Source: Acidobacteriota bacterium (GTDB lineage Bacteria > Acidobacteriota > Vicinamibacteria > Vicinamibacterales > SCN-69-37). Taken from it: DNA of 64,000 nucleotides. The notes under the pieces were generated by a model that worked only from the letters and a program-made list of their open reading frames with translations, was not told the DNA's origin and searched no databases. The stretch is from assembly GCA_016716905.1 (NCBI GenBank), contig JADJUS010000004.1, positions 1,054,001-1,118,000 on the forward strand. Direction: 5' to 3'. A program made the position numbers and the translations under genes. Positions 59,952 to 64,000 of the stretch are shown piece after piece (positions within the stretch are counted from its first letter, which is position 1; the number at the start of each line of letters is the position of its first letter).

Positions 59952-60805
59952 ATGGTCATCTGCTTGTTTCCAGGACAAGGGTCGCAGTCAAAAGGTATGG
60001 GCGCTGAGTTGTTCGATCGGTATCCCGATTGGACGGCACAGGCCGATGATGTGCTTGGGTTCTCGATTCGCGAGTTGTGTGTCGACGATCCGCGCGAGGA
60101 ACTTCGGCGCACCCAGTTCACCCAACCGGCGTTGTTTGTCGTGAATGCGCTGACGTATCGGGCGCGGATCGACGACGGGAAGACGGTGCCGGACTTTGTG
60201 GCCGGGCACAGCCTGGGCGAATTCAACGCATTGCTCGCGGCAGGCGTATACGACTTCGCCACAGGGCTGGCGATGGTCAAGCGGCGTGGACAGATCATGG
60301 GGCAGGTGAGTGGCGGCGGCATGGCGGCGGTGATTGGCATGGAGCCGGCCGCGATTCAGGCCGTGCTCGAGACCACCGAAGCCGGGCGCCGGCTCGACGT
60401 GGCGAACTTCAATTCCTACGATCAGACGGTCATCGCGGGGCCGCAGGAAGACCTGGCCTCGGTCAAGGAGCAGTTTGAAGCCGCGGGCGTTCGCGCGGCC
60501 ATCCCGCTCAATGTGAGCGCACCGTTCCATTCGCGGTATGCGCGCGGCCGAGGCGGAGTTCAGCGAGTTCCTCGCCGGCGTCGAATTCAGCCGCCCCGGG
60601 ATTCCGGTCATCTCCAACGTCACCGGCAAGCCCTACGACGACGCGCGTGCGCGAGACCTTGTCAGAACAGATCGGTCACTCGGTCCGCTGGCTGGATTCG
60701 ATGGAGTTCCTGCTGTCGCAACCCGAGCCTGCGTTCGAGGAAGTCGGACCTGGCACTGTCTTGTCAAAGCTCGTCGCGCAAATAAAGAAACGGCGACGAG
60801 CGTGA
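59952..60805 (+). pseudogene. fabD: Malonyl-CoA:ACP transacylase (trans-AT-like), two frameshifts
   Basis: Loads malonyl units onto acyl carrier protein. FPGQGSQSKGMGAELFD, FTQPALFVVNALTYRA, the nucleophile elbow GHSLGEFNALLAAG and NVSAPFHSRY (catalytic His) are intact. It then shifts near 60537 to MRAAEAEFSEFLAGVEFSRP and PVISNVTGKPYDDARAR, and near 60650 to EQIGHSVRWLDSMEFLL and PGTVLSKLVAQIKKRRRA. The wording of the conserved blocks is closer to free-standing acyltransferases of trans-AT polyketide clusters than to housekeeping FabD, and the neighbouring Sfp-type transferase fits, but no synthase is in the window. Confidence 0.83.
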
Positions 60806-60817
60806 GGGCGATTCGCG

Positions 60818-60919
60818 TAATGGCGAAATGTCACAAATGTCCGAAATGGCGAAGTGTCTGCAATGGGTGAATTCTTGAATTGACGAATGGTCACCCATTC
60901 AATGAATGGCTGAATGTCT
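60818..60919. repeat. Left arm of the inverted repeat around the second four-helix-bundle gene
   Basis: Starts TAATGGCGAAATGTCACAAA and ends GAATGGCTGAATGTCT. It is the inverse of 61440-61544 with about four mismatches in about 101 bases. Its outer half is the CATTTCGCCATTTCGG family sequence; the inner half (GGGTGAATTCTTGAATTGAC) is unique to this pair in the window. Confidence 0.95.
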
Positions 60920-60923
60920 CACC

Positions 60924-61343
60924 CTACTTCGAGCTGCTTGGTTCCTTCTCCGGGAAATACCGCTCACGTGTCGTGGCGCGGGCCCGGCCAAAGATATTCC
61001 TGAGTTCAATGGCTTCCTGAAGCGCTCGCTCAATGGGGCCCCTGAGCTGCGCGTCGCGATTGGTCGCCTTGAGTTGTGCCAGCCAATGCGCGCTCTCATC
61101 GGCCTCTTCGTGAACGATTTGGAGCTTGGCCGCGAACTCCCTGGTTGAACGGGCGCGGCCTGCGGAGCGGTGGTTTGCGGCAACGCTCCCAGCCGCGCGG
61201 TTCAGCTGGTCGCAGGCCGGCCGGAGTTCCGGCTGCACACGGACTCTTCGCACGATATCCACAACATCAATCGCAAAGCGGCTGCTACGGGTCTCAAGGG
61301 CATCGATGCGGGCACGATCGGTCATGCCGCTCTGGGTGAGCAA
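60924..61343 (-). CDS. Four-helix-bundle protein (S23 family), second copy, in a hairpin loop
   Basis: 139 residues. Shares AANHRSAGRARSTREFAAKL, QIVHEEADESAHWLAQL and LRNIFGRARATTRERYF with the protein at 4094-4471; the first 50 and last 10 residues differ. Mostly helical, no membrane segment. Same family as proteins encoded in 23S rRNA intervening sequences; function unknown. It lies between the two arms of a long inverted repeat (60818-60919 and 61440-61544): 4 bases separate the stop from the left arm and 96 bases separate the start from the right arm. Frame intact, unlike most neighbours. Confidence 0.85.
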   Translation of the reverse strand: MLTQSGMTDRARIDALETRSSRFAIDVVDIVRRVRVQPELRPACDQLNRAAGSVAANHRSAGRARSTREFAAKLQIVHEEADESAHWLAQLKATNRDAQLRGPIERALQEAIELRNIFGRARATTRERYFPEKEPSSSK

Positions 61344-61439
61344 GCGGCATGCCAGGCTGTTCTTGCAGGAAGTCAGGCCCTCGCACAGCGATCATTGCAG
61401 TTTCTTCAACGACCGCTCATTTGGCGGAAGCAGAATCTG

Positions 61440-61544
61440 CCAGACATTCAGCCATTCAATAAATGGGTGGCCATTCGTCAATTCAAGAATTCACCCATTG
61501 CAGACATTTCGCCATTTCGGACATTTGTGACATTTCGCCATTGC
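61440..61544. repeat. Right arm of the inverted repeat around the second four-helix-bundle gene
   Basis: Starts CAGACATTCAGCCATTCAAT and ends TGTGACATTTCGCCATTGCC. Inverse of 60818-60919. A space of 96 bases between this arm and the four-helix-bundle start (61344-61439) holds no ORF and probably the promoter; it contains the short hairpin-like GCCGCT/AGCGGC near 61327-61345. Confidence 0.95.
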
Positions 61545-61553
61545 CACCGGCTG

Positions 61554-62367
61554 TCAGCGACCCCTGACAGTGATGGCGCCGTTCGTGGTCTCCAGCCGGA
61601 TACGTGCGCCTCCAGTGCCCATGCGGCCGTCCAGGCGGCGGCGCGATTCTTCCGACACCTGAAGCGTCAGGTTGTCGCGTTCGATGGCGCCGTTTGTGAC
61701 GCGGGCGGAGAAGTCGGCATTGGTGCTATTCGGCAACGAGAGCGTGATCATGCCGTTGGTGGTTTCGGCAGCAATGCCTTCGCCTGAGACCGACTCGAAG
61801 CCGAGATCGATGACCCCGTTTGTGGTTGAGACTTTCGCGCTCTGCTTCAGGCCAGTCGCGGTGACACTGCCGTTACTGGTTTCCGCCGAGAAGTGGCCGC
61901 CGATGTTTGTGACCACAATTTCGCCGTTGGAGTTGACCAGCGACAGCGAGGCGCCTTTCGGCATCGTGACCGTGTAGTTCACGCGGCGCGACACATTCAT
62001 CATGATCCCGCGGCTGGTGCTGTCGATGCTGACCCGGTCGGGCTTCACATCTTCCTTCATTTCGAACAGCGCCAACTGCTGCTTCGCGACATCTTCGGTG
62101 CCGGCTTTGACGATGCGCTCGGCGGTGACGGTGACCGTGTCACCGTCCCCGGCCGTCACATTAATGCCGCCATTGGAGCTGTTGATGATCAGCTGGCCGG
62201 TGGGCGTCAGTGGATAGGACCGGGTCCACTGGTCCTTCGCTTCGACATCAGTGGACAGCTGCAGGTTGCAGGCGGCGAGGGGCGCCAGCGCGACGAGCAG
62301 CGCCGGGGGCGCCGAGCAAGGCCAGAGTGCGTGGAAAGCGGCGCGCGGGGAGTGTGCGATATCGCAT
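61554..62367 (-). CDS. DUF4097-type beta-helical lipoprotein, N-terminal frame probably shifted
   Basis: The body (about 250 residues) shows the DUF4097 'putative adhesin' pattern of short beta coils with NG turns: LIINSSNGGINVTAGDGD, LSLVNSNGEIVVTNIGG, VSTTNGVIDLG, AAETTNGMITLSL, RLETTNGAITVRGR. In the open frame the N-terminus is Ala-rich without a proper start. Read in the next frame from ATG 62367, MRYRTLPARRFPRTLALLGA joins to PALLVALAPLAAC, a textbook lipoprotein signal, if one base is changed in the G5 run at about 62305-62309. I therefore give 62367 as start. Surface or periplasmic role; function unknown. Confidence 0.72.
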
Positions 62368-62479
62368 GACGCATGATACGCGCGCAGGGCGCCGGCGGTT
62401 CGCGGCGCCGCGGGCGCCGCCGCCATTGCGCCCATTGCGCCCATTGCGCCGCTCTTGGCGCCGCTATTGGCGCCGCTTG
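62368..62479. other. Short intergenic stretch with 9-bp repeats
   Basis: Contains three tandem copies of CATTGCGCC at about 62426-62452 followed by two degenerate units of GGCGCCGCTATT type (62456-62477). It separates the lipoprotein gene from the palindromic element. The open frame that runs across it (Met-Gly-Ala repeats) looks like translated repeat, not protein. Confidence 0.6.
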
Positions 62480-62689
62480 TAATGGCGAAATGTCACAAAT
62501 GACCGAAATGGCGAAATGCCGGACACACCAATTGCAGGGAAGAATGTCGGAATGTCCTTGGCCGTCAATGGTTGAATCTGCCGCTCCAAGGTCATTCGTT
62601 CATTGCGCGCCTTGGACATTCGACCATTCCCGGGATTTGGTTTGTCCAACATTTCGCCATTTCGGACATTTGTGACATTTCGCCATTTC
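62480..62689. repeat. 210-bp palindromic element, CATTTCGCCATTTCGG family
   Basis: Arms TAATGGCGAAATGTCACAAA / ATTTGTGACATTTCGCCATT. The core AATGTCCTTGGCCGTCAATG, GTTGAATCTGCCGCTCCAAG matches the elements at 59676-59949 and (inverse) 36632-36845. Lies between the lipoprotein gene and the 3' end of the dioxygenase gene (12 bases from its stop). Confidence 0.95.
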
Positions 62690-62700
62690 AACCTGGGCCG

Positions 62701-63406
62701 TCAGCCGGGGCTCGTACCAGCTTCTGCCGTCAACGCATTCCGAATGTCCCAAAGTGGTTGGAAGTAGCGAACGTCGAGCCGCCGGCCCAGCACCTCGACT
62801 GGCGTTCCCTGAGTGCCAATGACGTGTCCCCCAATGACGCGCTCGACGAGCTTAAGGTGAAGCGTCCGCCACATGACCAGCCGCTGGTCCCAGTCCAGCA
62901 TCCGTTCGGCCAATTCGAAGAGATCGACGTGCTCGTGGCTGAAGCGGTAGATGTCGCGCAACGTAATGCCGCGCTGGGCCACGAGTTCGTTAAAGGCCTG
63001 TGACAGGCGCGGCGAGAGTTCGTGGATCTGGCGGAAGCCAGGCGAATCAAACCCACTCCCATGTCCCAGCTGCGTGCGGACGCCGTGGTAGTCCCACGGC
63101 GCCAAATGCTCCAGCATCATCGTCGCACCCTGGACCTGGTCGAGCGCAGCCACAGCCCGGCGCATCAGGCCGGATGGCGTTCGACAGTCGGCCTGCCTGC
63201 ACGTGGGTGATCACCGTGTCGAGTTCGAAACACGCGAGCTTCATCCACAGTTCCGATGATTGATGGATGGTCTGGAAGAGCAGTTCATCGCGGTGCGCCA
63301 TCTGTGCCGGAGTCTTCTGCAGCGCCAGGAGTTCGTCGGTGCGCAAATACCGTTCGTAGTCGGTGGCGCCGGGGCCCGGCAGAATAGGGTCGTTGAGTCC
63401 GCTCAT
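62701..63406 (-). pseudogene. Tryptophan 2,3-dioxygenase family protein, one frameshift
   Basis: N-terminal piece: DYERYLRTDELLALQ, HRDELLFQTIHQSSELWMKL, DTVITHVQAGRLSNAIR. C-terminal piece: MRRAVAALDQVQGATMMLEH, GHGSGFDSPGFRQIHEL, MLDWDQRLVMWRTLHLKLVE and RVIGGHVIGTQGTPVEVL. They join if one extra base (C of CGGCCTG) near 63163-63170 is removed, giving about 235 residues, short for haem TDO (about 280). Haem-dependent opening of the indole ring of tryptophan is the family reaction. It overlaps the small upstream gene by ATGA. Confidence 0.84.
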
Positions 63407-63636
63407 CCGGTGAGCGTAGCAGAGGCCGGATGCTTTCGTAAGAACGCGAGCATGCGCTCGCGGTGTTCGATGCTGCGAGCGGTCGGCATCGTTCGAGCGG
63501 CACTCAACCGTCGAGCAAATTGATCCGGGCGATCAAGGTGATCAAGTAGCGGCATCGGCCGGTCGCTTGGCCTCGTGGCCCGAAACGCAGCGATCGACAC
63601 AATCTTGCCCTGGGTCTCCGTCTGAGTCTCTGTCAT
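63403..63636 (-). CDS. Small protein of unknown function upstream of the dioxygenase
   Basis: 77 residues (MTETQTETQGKIVSIAAFRA at the start, SIEHRERMLAFLRKHPASA near the end), soluble and basic. The frame is open upstream to 63825, but that part is antisense to moxR. Start ATG 63636. Its stop overlaps the dioxygenase ATG (ATGA), so the two are translationally coupled. Divergent from moxR, with 60 bases between starts. Confidence 0.65.
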   Translation of the reverse strand: MTETQTETQGKIVSIAAFRATRPSDRPMPLLDHLDRPDQFARRLSAARTMPTARSIEHRERMLAFLRKHPASATLTG

Positions 63637-63696
63637 GCATCCAGCATCTCGCGCGGGTGTGACAGGCCAGGTCACAGCCCTGTAAGATGGCCGGGC

Positions 63697-64000
63697 ATGT
63701 CGCGCCAACAATTTGACGAAACGGCAGCGCTGGTCGGTGCGCTGCAGCGGGAAGTGGAACGAGTGATCATCGGGCAGCGTCAGGTGCTGCGCGAAGTGCT
63801 GATTTGCCTGCTCGCCGGTGGCCACGTACTCCTACGGGGTGTGCCGGGACTGGCCAAGACTCTGCTGATCAAGACCCTGGCCCAGGCCGTGGATCTCAAG
63901 TTCAGCCGCATCCAGTTCACGCCAGACCTGATGCCGTCCGACATTCTCGGCACCGACATCATTGAAGAGGACGTGGCCACAGGCAAGCGCGAGATCCGAT
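63697..64000 (+). CDS. MoxR family AAA+ ATPase, N-terminal part (continues beyond window)
   Basis: About 101 residues visible, frame open to the window end. MSRQQFDETAALVGALQREV is followed by IIGQRQVLREVLICLLAGGH and VLLRGVPGLAKTLLIKTLAQ, where GVPGLAKT is the Walker A motif of MoxR proteins, and FTPDLMPSDILGTDII, a MoxR hallmark. MoxR ATPases act as chaperones that insert metal or mature partner proteins, normally next to a DUF58 and VWA-domain gene; those would lie downstream of the window. Start ATG 63697. Confidence 0.9.
   Translation, partial: MSRQQFDETAALVGALQREVERVIIGQRQVLREVLICLLAGGHVLLRGVPGLAKTLLIKTLAQAVDLKFSRIQFTPDLMPSDILGTDIIEEDVATGKREIR

Noticed and set aside
59696..60007. Small protein frame (MVESAAPRSF...) that recurs at 36.7 kb, 59.8 kb and 62.6 kb
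   Set aside because: The similarity is at the DNA level of the palindromic repeat, including its stems. No codon-level conservation or ribosome binding site is seen, so I treat it as repeat sequence.
58932..60805. Trans-AT polyketide gene cluster
   Set aside because: Only a malonyltransferase and a phosphopantetheinyl transferase are present, both frameshifted. No ketosynthase, carrier protein or peptide synthetase lies in the window.
60924..61343. 23S rRNA intervening sequence
   Set aside because: The S23-family gene would fit, but no rRNA sequence surrounds either copy; neighbours are protein genes and repeats.

Overview
The window is GC-rich, gene-dense bacterial chromosome with no rRNA or tRNA gene that I can see. 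The gene mix points to a heterotroph of the Acidobacteriota, probably a Vicinamibacteria-like soil or groundwater lineage. It includes a Ser/Thr kinase fused to a PD40-type propeller, a large secreted Asp-box propeller protein, several secreted M28/M14 peptidases with Gly/Arg-rich loops, a TonB receptor, a TRAP-TAXI transporter, a membrane pyrophosphatase and ECF sigma modules. This assignment is inferred from gene content, not from a marker gene.

Layout. 0-3.2 kb: end of aconitase A, queG, yqgE. 3.2-4.8 kb: an L,D-transpeptidase and an S23-type four-helix-bundle gene embedded in 9-bp tandem arrays. 4.8-12.7 kb: secreted propeller protein divergent from the kinase, a DUF1566 protein and a secreted propeller-like protein. 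12.7-16.3 kb: ECF sigma, anti-sigma and two HEAT-type proteins. 16.3-22.4 kb: epimerase, rhomboid protease, threonine dehydrogenase-like SDR, ferredoxin, SulP transporter, aat. 22.4-28.2 kb: a 288-bp inverted repeat, apaG, a swivel-first aconitase-family enzyme, a Phd/VapC module and a beta-helix/PA14 protein. 28.2-35.1 kb: terC, then hppA-cysD-cysNC as one tight operon (PPi from sulfate activation would be consumed by the co-transcribed pyrophosphatase), and a ChaN-like protein. 35.2-43.9 kb: M28 peptidase, zinc peptidase, TonB receptor, ABC exporter, ettA. 44.1-53.5 kb: ubiD, TAXI binding protein, two envelope proteins of unknown function, TRAP permease and M14 peptidase in one run. 53.5-64 kb: a decayed IS30 element and a set of genes broken by small indels (M28 peptidase, ATP-grasp protein, phosphopantetheinyl transferase, malonyltransferase, tryptophan dioxygenase family), a second four-helix-bundle gene and the start of moxR.

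The most striking feature is the intergenic material. At least five hairpin or tandem repeat families recur: (GGAACTGGC)n arrays; palindromes of about 210-275 bp built from CATTTCGCCATTTCGG; GACCTCTGAGGTC palindromes; CTTGAGACCCAGGCC hairpins; and GGATCACAGGAGGCGCCGAG hairpins. They often begin exactly at stop codons and sometimes lie inside reading frames. Both four-helix-bundle genes (4.1-4.5 kb and 60.9-61.3 kb) sit in the loop of a large inverted repeat, each built from a different family. One stem has arms of about 100 bp at roughly 96% identity, and the same stem family also occurs as palindromes without a gene. This resembles the architecture of S23-encoding intervening sequences in 23S rRNA, but here outside rRNA. 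It is the best candidate for an undescribed element in the window.
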